Below, one piece after another: positions 1 to 7,579 of a stretch of 37,499 bases of DNA. The stretch comes from an uncultured Paenalcaligenes sp. (GTDB taxonomy: Bacteria; Pseudomonadota; Gammaproteobacteria; Burkholderiales; Burkholderiaceae_B). The notes under the pieces are model-generated. The model searched no databases and had not been told where the DNA came from. It saw only the letters and a program-made list of their open reading frames with translations. Numbering within the stretch: position 1 is the first letter of the stretch; the number at the start of each line of letters is the position of its first letter. The stretch spans positions 1 through 37,499 of the forward strand of contig CANQRK010000006.1 in NCBI GenBank assembly GCA_947626245.1. Reading direction: 5' to 3'. The translations under genes were made by a program, and so were the position numbers.

Positions 1-758
1 CACCCTATTTGGAAAAAGCAGTCATTGCCATCAATCAATTGCCGCGACAGCCCGATGCGATCATTATTACTGGCGATCTGACTGATTTCGGACGTTTAGC
101 CGAATACCAGCACCTACGAGACTTGTTGTCCCCGTTAAGCGTGCCTGTGTACATGCTGCCCGGCAACCACGACGAGCGCAATATTCTTGCCCAAAGCTTC
201 CCTAATCAAGACTACCTACACTCCACCCTAGAACACGATTACACACAATACGTGGTGCCTGTCGGCCCATTGCGCCTGATTGCGTTGGATACCAGTGTCA
301 TCGGTCAAAGCAGCGGCGCACTCTGTGCAGAACGCTTGGCATGGTTAAAACAAGCGTTGATCGACAATGCAGAGCACCCCGTGGTCATCGCCATGCACCA
401 TCCCCCGTTCAACACCTTGATCGGTCATATGGATAAAATTGGCTTGCTACAGGGGGCTCCAGAGCTGGAAGCACTGCTACGCCGCTTTACCAATATTGAG
501 CGCATTATTTGCGGGCATTTACACCGCCCCATTTCCACTCGTTTTGGTGGCACCATTGCCTCCACCTGCCCAGCACCTGCGCATCAAGTCTGCTTAGACC
601 TACATCCAGAAGCTGAATCAGCATGGTGTCTAGAACCCCCTGCGATGGAAATCCATGCTTGGGATCCTCAAGCACAGCGTCTAGTCTCTCACCTAGCTGT
701 CATCGGTGAATTCGAGGGCCCTTACCCCTTCCACGAGGACGGTAAGCTCATCGACTAA
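1..758 (+). CDS. CpdA-like class III phosphodiesterase (5' end outside window)
   Basis: Calcineurin-like metallophosphoesterase, probably a cytoplasmic enzyme that hydrolyses 3',5'-cAMP or a related cyclic nucleotide. The reading frame is open back to base 1, so the TTG start in the ORF track is an artefact of the window edge; the N-terminal DxH metal motif must lie upstream. Counting from that TTG, visible metal-site motifs are GDLTD (about 22-26), GNHDE (52-56), MHHPPF (about 128) and CGHLHRP (about 167). This spacing and the HHPPF block match the CpdA/Icc subfamily. The last 35 or so residues are not conserved. It is followed by a palindrome-rich gap and prmB. Substrate is inferred from family only. 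Confidence 0.82.
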   Translation, partial: PYLEKAVIAINQLPRQPDAIIITGDLTDFGRLAEYQHLRDLLSPLSVPVYMLPGNHDERNILAQSFPNQDYLHSTLEHDYTQYVVPVGPLRLIALDTSVIGQSSGALCAERLAWLKQALIDNAEHPVVIAMHHPPFNTLIGHMDKIGLLQGAPELEALLRRFTNIERIICGHLHRPISTRFGGTIASTCPAPAHQVCLDLHPEAESAWCLEPPAMEIHAWDPQAQRLVSHLAVIGEFEGPYPFHEDGKLID

Positions 759-763
759 TTCCC

Positions 764-924
764 TTGTACGAGGGGGCCATGCACCCGATACGCTTGGGCT
801 AGGTAGTGTTGAAGGGGTAAGCGGTTCAGCGCGGAGCGAACGCAGTGAGCGAGCACTGCTTAGCGAACCCCTTCAACACTACCTAGCCCAAAAAGGATTT
901 CGGAGGCAGGGCTACCTCGTACAA
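764..924. repeat. Nested palindromic mosaic with 24-bp perfect inverted repeat
   Basis: The gap between the phosphodiesterase and prmB holds a perfect 24-bp inverted repeat (795-818 with 867-890) around a 48-bp loop. Outside it is a second pair, TTGTACGAGG (764-773) and CCTCGTACAA (915-924), which are pieces of the REP-like family also found near 3900, 19350 and 30950, here in opposite orientations. The loop carries AGCGAACGCAGTGAGCGA. No U-tract follows, so it is not a standard intrinsic terminator, although the transcript could fold into a very stable hairpin. No target-site duplication is evident. Confidence 0.85.
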
Positions 925-949
925 CATCACCCTGTAATGGAGCTGCTGC

Positions 950-958
950 TGATATAAT
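950..958 (+). promoter_or_regulatory. Extended -10 promoter candidate for prmB
   Basis: TGATATAAT gives the extended -10 element TGnTATAAT about 37 bp before the prmB ATG. No good -35 hexamer stands 16-18 bp upstream, as is common for extended -10 promoters. Called from sequence only. Confidence 0.45.
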
Positions 959-994
959 AGAAGGCTTGTTATTTTCATTTAGAGCAGGCCATTT

Positions 995-1924
995 ATGAGC
1001 GCTACGCCCCACCCTTTTTATGCTGAAGCATTAACCGAACTCGCTAGCACACGAGACGTATTGCGTTGGGCGCTAAGCCAGTTTCATCGCCATGAACTTA
1101 GCTTTGGTCACGGTAGCGACAATGCTTCCGACGAAGCTATTTACCTGCTTTTACACAGCTTACATCTACCTATAGACACCGCTCTAGATCCCTTTTTAGA
1201 CGCACGACTCACTCGTAGCGAAAAAATCGCTTTTTTTGAACTGATTCGTCGTCGCTGCGAAGAGCGTTTACCTGCCGCCTATTTAACTGGCGAAGCGTGG
1301 CTACAAGGGCTGCGTTTTAAAGTCAGCCCAGACTGTATTGTGCCGCGCTCTCCCATTGCAGAATTACTCAGCACACAGCTTGCCCCTTGGGTCGAAGCCC
1401 CGCATGCTATTCACTCCGTTTTAGACGTCTGTACAGGCTCCGGCTGTTTAGCTATTTTAGCGGCACTTACTTTTCCCAATGCCCAAGTCGATGGCGTAGA
1501 TATCTCTACTGCCGCCTTAGCCATTGCCAAAGACAACATCCAAGACTACGACTTAAGCGATCGCGTCTGCGCTTTAGAAAGCAATCTATACCAAGCCGTA
1601 CAAAATAAAAAATACGACCTCATTATCTCCAACCCTCCGTATGTCAACGAAGGTTCAATGCAAGCCCTACCCTCCGAGTACCTACACGAGCCCAGACTGG
1701 CACTAGCCGGCGGCGATGACGGCATGGACTTAGTACGTATTATTTTGGCTCAAGCCGCTGACCACCTAACCGAAAATGGCTTACTGGTCTTGGAAATTGG
1801 CAATGAGTACGATAATTTCTGCTCTGCATTCCCCGAGCTAGATCCGGTTTGGCTTAGCACCGAAACAGCAGATGATCAAATTCTGCTCTTGAATTACGAC
1901 CAACTCCGCGCCTTCAGCGCTTAA
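995..1924 (+). CDS. prmB: 50S ribosomal protein L3 glutamine N5-methyltransferase
   Basis: SAM-dependent methyltransferase that methylates a glutamine of ribosomal protein L3 (PrmB/HemK family). It has the family's N-terminal helical domain, an SAM-binding motif (VLDVCTGSGCLAI, about 144-156) and the catalytic SNPPYVNE motif near residue 212. At 309 aa it has normal PrmB length, longer than PrmC. PrmB is preferred over PrmC because of the CTGSGCLA variant, the length, and the absence of prfA or hemA next door. A purine-rich stretch (AGAGCAGG) precedes the ATG. The ABC-F gene follows 16 bp downstream, so the two are probably co-transcribed. Confidence 0.88.
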   Translation: MSATPHPFYAEALTELASTRDVLRWALSQFHRHELSFGHGSDNASDEAIYLLLHSLHLPIDTALDPFLDARLTRSEKIAFFELIRRRCEERLPAAYLTGEAWLQGLRFKVSPDCIVPRSPIAELLSTQLAPWVEAPHAIHSVLDVCTGSGCLAILAALTFPNAQVDGVDISTAALAIAKDNIQDYDLSDRVCALESNLYQAVQNKKYDLIISNPPYVNEGSMQALPSEYLHEPRLALAGGDDGMDLVRIILAQAADHLTENGLLVLEIGNEYDNFCSAFPELDPVWLSTETADDQILLLNYDQLRAFSA

Positions 1925-1940
1925 ACATCAAAGGAATAAC

Positions 1941-3869
1941 GTGATTCGTGCAACGGATTTAGGTTTACGCCGCGGAACAAAGGTGCTCTTGCACAATGCT
2001 CAGTTTGTCATCAACCCAAAAGAACGTGTGGGTATTGTGGGGCGTAATGGTGCGGGCAAATCCTCATTATTTGCTTTATTCCAACACCTACTGGATGCCG
2101 ATCAAGGCGTGCTAGATATCCCTAGCCGTTGGCGCATCGCCAGTGTAGAGCAAGAAATAAGCGATAGAGATCGTCCCGCGCGCGAGTTTGTTATCGATGG
2201 GGATAGCGCTTTACGTCAACTTCAAGCCGAGCGTGCCGCTACGCCTGACTCCGATGGTAACCGCATCGCTCAACTAGAAAACGCGCTTATCGAAGCCGAT
2301 GCTTGGACGGCTCCTTCACGAGCCGAGCAACTGTTAGCGGGTTTAGGGTTTAAACCCGAGCAGTGGATGCTGCCTGTGGGACAGTTTTCTGGTGGATGGC
2401 AAATGCGTATTGCGCTAGCTCGCGCTTTAATGGCACCCTCCGACCTACTCTTGCTTGACGAGCCCACCAACCACCTCGACTTAGACGCTATGCTGTGGTT
2501 AGAGCGTTGGTTGCAATCCTACCCCGGCACGGTACTGACTATTTCGCACGATACCGAGTTCCTTGATGCTGTTAGCACTCATATTCTGCATTTTGAGCAA
2601 CAACAGCTGTTCAAATACAAAGGCAACTACTCCGACTTTTTAAGTCAACGCGCTGAACGCTTACGCCAAGACCAGTTAGCGTGGGAAAAACAACAACGTG
2701 AAGTGGCCCATCTGCAAAGCTTTATTGATCGCTTTAAGGCCAAAGCCACCAAAGCCAAACAAGCGCAAAGCCGTGTTAAAGCTCTAGCTAAAATGCAAGA
2801 ATTAGCACCGGTACGTTTAGATAGCTCAATTCAATTCAGCCTGCCCACCCCCGAGCATATGCCCGACCCTCTGTTACGATTGGCCGATGCCAATCTAGGG
2901 TACAGCAGCCCCGAATTACGCACTATCTTGCATCAAGTCAAAGTTGATGTACGCAGTGGTAGTCGTATTGGTATTCTGGGCATGAACGGTGCCGGTAAAA
3001 GTACGCTAATCAAAACCTTGGCGGGCGAACTCAACATACTAAGTGGCGAACTCATTCCTTCAGCTAGACTTGCGGTAGGCTATTTTGCTCAGCATCAGCT
3101 TGATATGATCGAGGCCGAACTCAGTCCCATTCAGCATATGCAGCGTCTTGCCCCCGAGGTTCGCGAGCAAGAACTACGCAACTACTTAGGGCGCTTTGCC
3201 TTTAGTGGGGATATGGCTACCGACACAACGGCTGGCTTTTCCGGTGGAGAAAAAGCGCGTTTAGCTTTGGCTTTAATTGTTTGGCACAAACCTAACCTTT
3301 TATTGCTCGACGAGCCCACTAACCACTTAGATGTGGAAACCCGCGAAGCATTGGCTGCCTCATTGGCAGAATACGAAGGCAGTGTGCTAGTCGTCTCGCA
3401 CGATCGACAACTATTGCGCTCGACAGTAGATAATTTTTGGATTGTGGCGGATGGTCAGGTTGCTGAGTTTGATGGCGACCTTGAGGATTACCGCGACTGG
3501 TTACTTTCCCGAGCAGCTCAACACCGCAGTAGCAAACCCATCGAAACAGGAGCTGAGACCTCTTCAGTCGATCGTCGCACGCAACGTCGTCTAGAAGCCG
3601 AAGCGCGCCAAAAAATCGCTGCACTCCGCAAACCTCTGGAAAAACAAATTCAGCAACTCGAAAAAAGCATGGAGCAAAATAAACAACGCCTCCAGCAGCT
3701 AGACGAGCTCATGAGCGATCCAGAGTTTTATGGTGATCAATACAAAGACCAACGCCCCACCCTGCTCACCGAACACGGAGAAATCAGCAAACAACTAGAC
3801 AACGCTGAAGAGCAATGGTTAGCGCTGCAAGAGCAAGTCGAACAAATCGAACAAGATCACAAAGTGTAG
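1941..3869 (+). CDS. ABC-F family ATPase, YheS type
   Basis: Tandem-ATPase protein without membrane segments, predicted to act at the ribosome like other ABC-F factors. Domain 1 has Walker A GRNGAGKS (34-41), signature FSGGWQMR and Walker B LLLLDEPTNHLD. Domain 2 has Walker A GMNGAGKS (about 347-354), signature FSGGEKAR and a second LLLLDEPTNHLD. A charged linker lies between them and a Lys/Gln/Glu-rich coiled coil (about 540-642) ends the protein. The 642-aa length and the C-terminal coiled coil fit YheS better than EttA or Uup. Start is GTG, preceded by AAAGGA. Whether it relieves stalling or senses energy state cannot be read from sequence. Confidence 0.88.
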   Translation: MIRATDLGLRRGTKVLLHNAQFVINPKERVGIVGRNGAGKSSLFALFQHLLDADQGVLDIPSRWRIASVEQEISDRDRPAREFVIDGDSALRQLQAERAATPDSDGNRIAQLENALIEADAWTAPSRAEQLLAGLGFKPEQWMLPVGQFSGGWQMRIALARALMAPSDLLLLDEPTNHLDLDAMLWLERWLQSYPGTVLTISHDTEFLDAVSTHILHFEQQQLFKYKGNYSDFLSQRAERLRQDQLAWEKQQREVAHLQSFIDRFKAKATKAKQAQSRVKALAKMQELAPVRLDSSIQFSLPTPEHMPDPLLRLADANLGYSSPELRTILHQVKVDVRSGSRIGILGMNGAGKSTLIKTLAGELNILSGELIPSARLAVGYFAQHQLDMIEAELSPIQHMQRLAPEVREQELRNYLGRFAFSGDMATDTTAGFSGGEKARLALALIVWHKPNLLLLDEPTNHLDVETREALAASLAEYEGSVLVVSHDRQLLRSTVDNFWIVADGQVAEFDGDLEDYRDWLLSRAAQHRSSKPIETGAETSSVDRRTQRRLEAEARQKIAALRKPLEKQIQQLEKSMEQNKQRLQQLDELMSDPEFYGDQYKDQRPTLLTEHGEISKQLDNAEEQWLALQEQVEQIEQDHKV

Positions 3870-3870
3870 C

Positions 3871-3984
3871 AGCAGGCCACGCCTGTGATAAAGCCCGATC
3901 GGGGGCATGGCCCCCTCGTACAACATCACCCCTGTAGGAGCAGGCCACGCCTGCGACCAAACCCGATCAGGGGCATGGCCCTTT
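3871..3984. repeat. Tandem REP-like units (68-bp period) between convergent genes
   Basis: Two head-to-tail copies of a short unit begin at 3871 and 3939. Each contains AGCAGGCCACGCCTG and then CCCGATC, followed by a GGGGCATGGCCC palindrome. The full palindromes GGGGGC-ATG-GCCCCC (3901-3915) and GCAGGC-CAC-GCCTGC (second unit) would each form a 6-bp stem with a 3-nt loop. They fill the space between the convergent ABC-F gene and uvrD. The second palindrome, preceded by GTAGGA, resembles the REP format of pseudomonads. Related pieces occur in three other gaps of this window. Confidence 0.85.
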
Positions 3985-3989
3985 TAGGA

Positions 3990-6281
3990 TTAGCCGCCGA
4001 CGATGATGTCTAGCTTTGCTATACCTAGAGCTAGGGTTTTGGTGCCAGCATCACGGAAGTGAATTTGGGCTTGAGCCTCTGTCCCTGTACCGCTTAAGGT
4101 CAACACGGTACCCTCACCAAACTTGGCATGACGTACACCCTGACCCACACGGAAATGCTGATCACCCACAACTAAGCCGCTTTTGGCTACCGTAGACGCC
4201 ATTCCACCCGTACTAGACGACTGGCCGTAATTAGAGCGAGCTTGATCCCAAGAAGCCCCACCACGTCCAAAACCACCCACCCAAGCACTACTCACCACCG
4301 GAGCAGCTTGTCGTGGCGTTAACCATTTCACATTTTCCTCGGGTAGCTCATCTAAAAAACGGGAGCGTGTGGCATAACGCGTTTTACCATGCAACATTCG
4401 ACTTTGCGCTAACGTCACATACACTCGTTTTCTACCTCGAGTTAAAGCAACATACATAAGACGGCGCTCTTCCTCGAGCCCATCCAGTTCGGCTAAGCTA
4501 TTTTCATGAGGGAATAGACCTTCTTCGAGTCCGGTAATAAAAACCCCATCAAACTCCAAACCCTTAGCCGCATGAATAGTCATCAGTTGCACGGCTGCCT
4601 GACCTGCTTGAGCTTGGTTATCACCCGCCTCTAGAGAGGCATGTGATAAAAATGCCCCCAAGGGTGACATGGCTGCCAATACCGCATTTCCATTTTCATC
4701 CACTGACTTGGCTTCGGGAGTAATAGGAATCCGACCCGCCACCTCGTCTGCCAAGCCTTCTTCGGTTACAAAAACCGTAGCGGCATTGACTAGTTCTTGC
4801 ATGTTTTCTAAGCGCTCAGCCCCTTCACGATCTGCTTTGTAGTGATCTAGCAAACCACTGTCGTGTACCACCTGCTCGATTAACTCGGGCAGGTTTAGCA
4901 TTTGAGCTTGTGAGGCCAGCTGATTAATGAGAGCAACAAATTTACCTAAATTGGTGCCAGCACGCCCAGTCATATAGGGCACAGCGCGATACAAACTGCA
5001 ATTATATTGACGAGCATAGTCGCCCAATTGCTCTAAAGAACGCGCCCCAATACCACGTGTGGGAAAGTTCACCACTCGCAACCAAGAGGTATCGTCGTTC
5101 GGGTTGTCAATTAAGCGTAAATACGCCAATACATGCTTAATTTCTTGGCGTTCAAAAAATCGTTGTCCGCCATACACTTTGTACGGAATACCTGAACTAA
5201 ATAGCTGATGCTCCAATACCCGTGACTGCGCATTGCTACGGTACAACACAGCGATTTCATCATGAGGAAAACCATCTCGTAATAAAGCCCGAATTTCCTC
5301 AATAACCCACTGAGCCTCTAAAGCATCAGAGGCCTTTTCAATAATACGTACCGTTTCACCCTGCCCCGCGTCGGTCCAGAGTTTTTTACCTAACCGGTCT
5401 GCATTATGTGAAATCAGCGCGTTCGCCGCATCCAAAATGTGACCACTGGAACGGTAGTTTTGCTCTAGACGTACTACATTGCCTTTGGCATAGTCACGCT
5501 CGAAGCATTTCATATTGCTGATATCAGCCCCACGGAATGCATAAATAGACTGATCATCATCGCCCACAGCGAACATAGCCGCCTGACCACCTGCTAATAA
5601 CGTAAGCCACGCATACTGCAACGGATTTGTGTCCTGAAACTCATCAATTAAGATATGCGTAAAACGCTGCTGATAATGCTGTCGTAACGGCGCATGGTTT
5701 TGCAACAGTTCGTATGCACGCAACAAAAGCTCGGCAAAGTCTACAACACCTTCACGTTCGCATTGTTGTTGATAGATTTCGTAAATTTCAACTAATCGGC
5801 GTGTATGCGGATCGTAGGCCTCAATACGTTGCGGACGCAGGCCTTTTTCCTTTTGGGCATTGATAAAGCGCTGTACATCTCGGGGCGCAAACTTTTCGTC
5901 ATCAATATTGTTTGCCTTAATCAAACGACGAATAGCTGCGAGCTGATCTGCACTGTCAAGAATTTGAAAGCTTTGCACTAAACCCGCGTCTTGGTGGTGT
6001 AAACGCAACAAGCGATTACAGAGCCCGTGGAATGTCCCCACCCACATACCGCGCGTATCAATAGGCAATAACGAATTAAGCCGCATCAGCATTTCGCGAG
6101 CGGCTTTATTAGTAAAGGTCACAGCCAAAAACGCATACGGACTGACCCCTTGTTGCATTAACCACGCCATTCGCGTGGTTAATACCCGGGTTTTACCGCT
6201 ACCTGCCCCCGCTAAAATTAGCGTGTGTTGGGCAGGTTGCGTAACAGCTTGAGCTTGTTCGGGATTTAAGTTTTGGATCAT
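3990..6281 (-). CDS. uvrD: DNA helicase II, UvrD
   Basis: SF1A 3'-5' DNA helicase for nucleotide-excision and mismatch repair. Motifs in order: Q-motif (NLNPEQAQAV), Walker A GAGSGKT (25-31), VGTFHGL (Ia/Ib region), motif II DEFQDTN, motif III GDDDQSIYAFRGA, motif IV YRSN, motif V TIHAAKGLEFDGVF and motif VI VALTRGRKR. After a Gly/Ser-rich linker comes the C-terminal VGQGVRHAKFGEGTVL segment, the Tudor-like module of UvrD/PcrA that contacts RNA polymerase and is absent from Rep. Length 763 aa. Its ATG overlaps the stop codon of the upstream desaturase gene (ATGA), implying translational coupling. Confidence 0.93.
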   Translation of the reverse strand: MIQNLNPEQAQAVTQPAQHTLILAGAGSGKTRVLTTRMAWLMQQGVSPYAFLAVTFTNKAAREMLMRLNSLLPIDTRGMWVGTFHGLCNRLLRLHHQDAGLVQSFQILDSADQLAAIRRLIKANNIDDEKFAPRDVQRFINAQKEKGLRPQRIEAYDPHTRRLVEIYEIYQQQCEREGVVDFAELLLRAYELLQNHAPLRQHYQQRFTHILIDEFQDTNPLQYAWLTLLAGGQAAMFAVGDDDQSIYAFRGADISNMKCFERDYAKGNVVRLEQNYRSSGHILDAANALISHNADRLGKKLWTDAGQGETVRIIEKASDALEAQWVIEEIRALLRDGFPHDEIAVLYRSNAQSRVLEHQLFSSGIPYKVYGGQRFFERQEIKHVLAYLRLIDNPNDDTSWLRVVNFPTRGIGARSLEQLGDYARQYNCSLYRAVPYMTGRAGTNLGKFVALINQLASQAQMLNLPELIEQVVHDSGLLDHYKADREGAERLENMQELVNAATVFVTEEGLADEVAGRIPITPEAKSVDENGNAVLAAMSPLGAFLSHASLEAGDNQAQAGQAAVQLMTIHAAKGLEFDGVFITGLEEGLFPHENSLAELDGLEEERRLMYVALTRGRKRVYVTLAQSRMLHGKTRYATRSRFLDELPEENVKWLTPRQAAPVVSSAWVGGFGRGGASWDQARSNYGQSSSTGGMASTVAKSGLVVGDQHFRVGQGVRHAKFGEGTVLTLSGTGTEAQAQIHFRDAGTKTLALGIAKLDIIVGG

Positions 6282-7486
6282 GCGGCGTAACGACGCAGGC
6301 GCAAGGCAAACTGCTCTAGGCTATCAATTCCGCTTTGTTGAGCACGTTGTACCCAAGCACGTAAGTCGGCTAGCAATTGCTCGCTAGTTGAGCTGGAGCT
6401 TTCCCACAAGCGTGCTAACTCAACTTGCATCTGAACCACGGTGGACAATTTGCCATCGTCCTCGAGGACTTTTTGCAATTGAGTTCGTTGCTCTTCGCTA
6501 AGAACCTGATCCCCACGACCGATCCAATCGCGACAACGCTGTAACAAAGAAAGTTGGCTTTGGTCTTCTTTGTTGGTTAGACGCGAAATTTCCTCGGTAG
6601 CGGCTTGGCGAATGACGTCGGAATAGCGCGCTAGGATTTCGTAGCGGTGTGTAATCACACCCTGCAGCGTGTCTAAACTAATGTCGGAAGTAGCGGCCTT
6701 GTTTGCTGGCTCTAGGCGCAGTTTAGGAGCCACCTTTTTAACCTCGGCTAGTTTGAAAAAGCGCAAGATACTAATGTACATCCAGCCTAAGTCAAACTCG
6801 TACCATTTGCTGGAGAATTTAGCAGAAGTACCATAAGCATGGTGGTTATTATGTAGCTCCTCGCCACCAATGATAATTCCCAAAGGGAACACATTGGTGC
6901 TGGTATCTGGGCTAGCAAAGTTACGATAGCCCAAAGCATGACCTACACCGTTTACCACACCGGCTGCCCAGAACGGAATCCACGCCATTTGTACTGCCCA
7001 AACGGCCAAACCAACTAAGCCGAACAAGGCCAAATCGATGCTTAGCATAATTAAGATGCCTAGCAAGTTATGGCGAGAGTACACATTGCGCTCCATCCAG
7101 TCATCGGGGGTACCGTGACCAAATCGTTTGAGCGTCTCTTCGTTTTGTGCTTCTTCGCGGTAGAGTTCTGCACCACGGAAAAACACCATACCCAAACCAA
7201 ACACAACAGGAGAATGAGGATCGCCCTCGCGCTCGCAACGTGCATGGTGTTTACGGTGAATAGCAACCCATTCCTTGGTGATCATGCCCGTAGTAAGCCA
7301 GAGCCAAAAACGGAAGAAGTGCATGACTGCTGGATGTAACTCTAGGCCACGGTGAGCCTGACTGCGGTGCAAGAATAAAGTCACCGCCATGATGGTGATG
7401 TGCGTTAGTACCAAGGTGCACAGAACAATCTGCCACCATGACCACTGTAATAGCCCGCCGGCTAGGAAATTAAGTATATTTTGCAT
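6278..7486 (-). CDS. Acyl-CoA desaturase with extra C-terminal helical domain
   Basis: Membrane di-iron desaturase, probably introducing a delta-9 double bond in acyl chains. The three histidine boxes are present: HRSQAHR (H40, H45), HRKHH (77-81) and HNNHH (212-216). Hydrophobic segments at about 15-38, 52-70, 141-165 and 168-185 fit the family topology. Residues from about 265 to 402 form an additional mainly helical, soluble-looking region ending in IDSLEQFALRLRRYAA, whose pattern recalls the C-terminus of ISL3-family transposases. It overlaps uvrD by 4 bp. Nothing nearby encodes a dedicated electron donor. Confidence 0.87.
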   Translation of the reverse strand: MQNILNFLAGGLLQWSWWQIVLCTLVLTHITIMAVTLFLHRSQAHRGLELHPAVMHFFRFWLWLTTGMITKEWVAIHRKHHARCEREGDPHSPVVFGLGMVFFRGAELYREEAQNEETLKRFGHGTPDDWMERNVYSRHNLLGILIMLSIDLALFGLVGLAVWAVQMAWIPFWAAGVVNGVGHALGYRNFASPDTSTNVFPLGIIIGGEELHNNHHAYGTSAKFSSKWYEFDLGWMYISILRFFKLAEVKKVAPKLRLEPANKAATSDISLDTLQGVITHRYEILARYSDVIRQAATEEISRLTNKEDQSQLSLLQRCRDWIGRGDQVLSEEQRTQLQKVLEDDGKLSTVVQMQVELARLWESSSSTSEQLLADLRAWVQRAQQSGIDSLEQFALRLRRYAA

Positions 7487-7579
7487 AGACCTATTATGGA
7501 TAAACCATGTGAGTCAATTACAACTAAAGAAAGACAGCTTTCAGTTTAATTCGCTTTCTGAAAAGGGGTTTGCGTTAGA

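Noticed and set aside
706-957. ORF of 83 aa overlapping the phosphodiesterase end
   Set aside because: It runs through the palindromic repeat mosaic, has no family resemblance, and shows repeat-derived Ser/Arg/Glu bias.
3871-3984. CRISPR array
   Set aside because: Only two repeat units, spacing occupied by repeat sequence itself, and no cas genes; it fits REP-like palindromes better.
5111-5302. ORFs antisense or out of frame within uvrD and other large genes
   Set aside because: No motifs, no ribosome-binding sites, and complete overlap with well-supported genes.
6278-7090. Desaturase C-terminus as the remnant of an inserted IS element
   Set aside because: It is in frame, undisrupted, ends neatly at the uvrD overlap, and shows no inverted repeats or duplication.
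7060-7445. Several ORFs on both strands inside the desaturase gene
   Set aside because: The desaturase frame carries all three histidine boxes continuously; the others are shadow frames.
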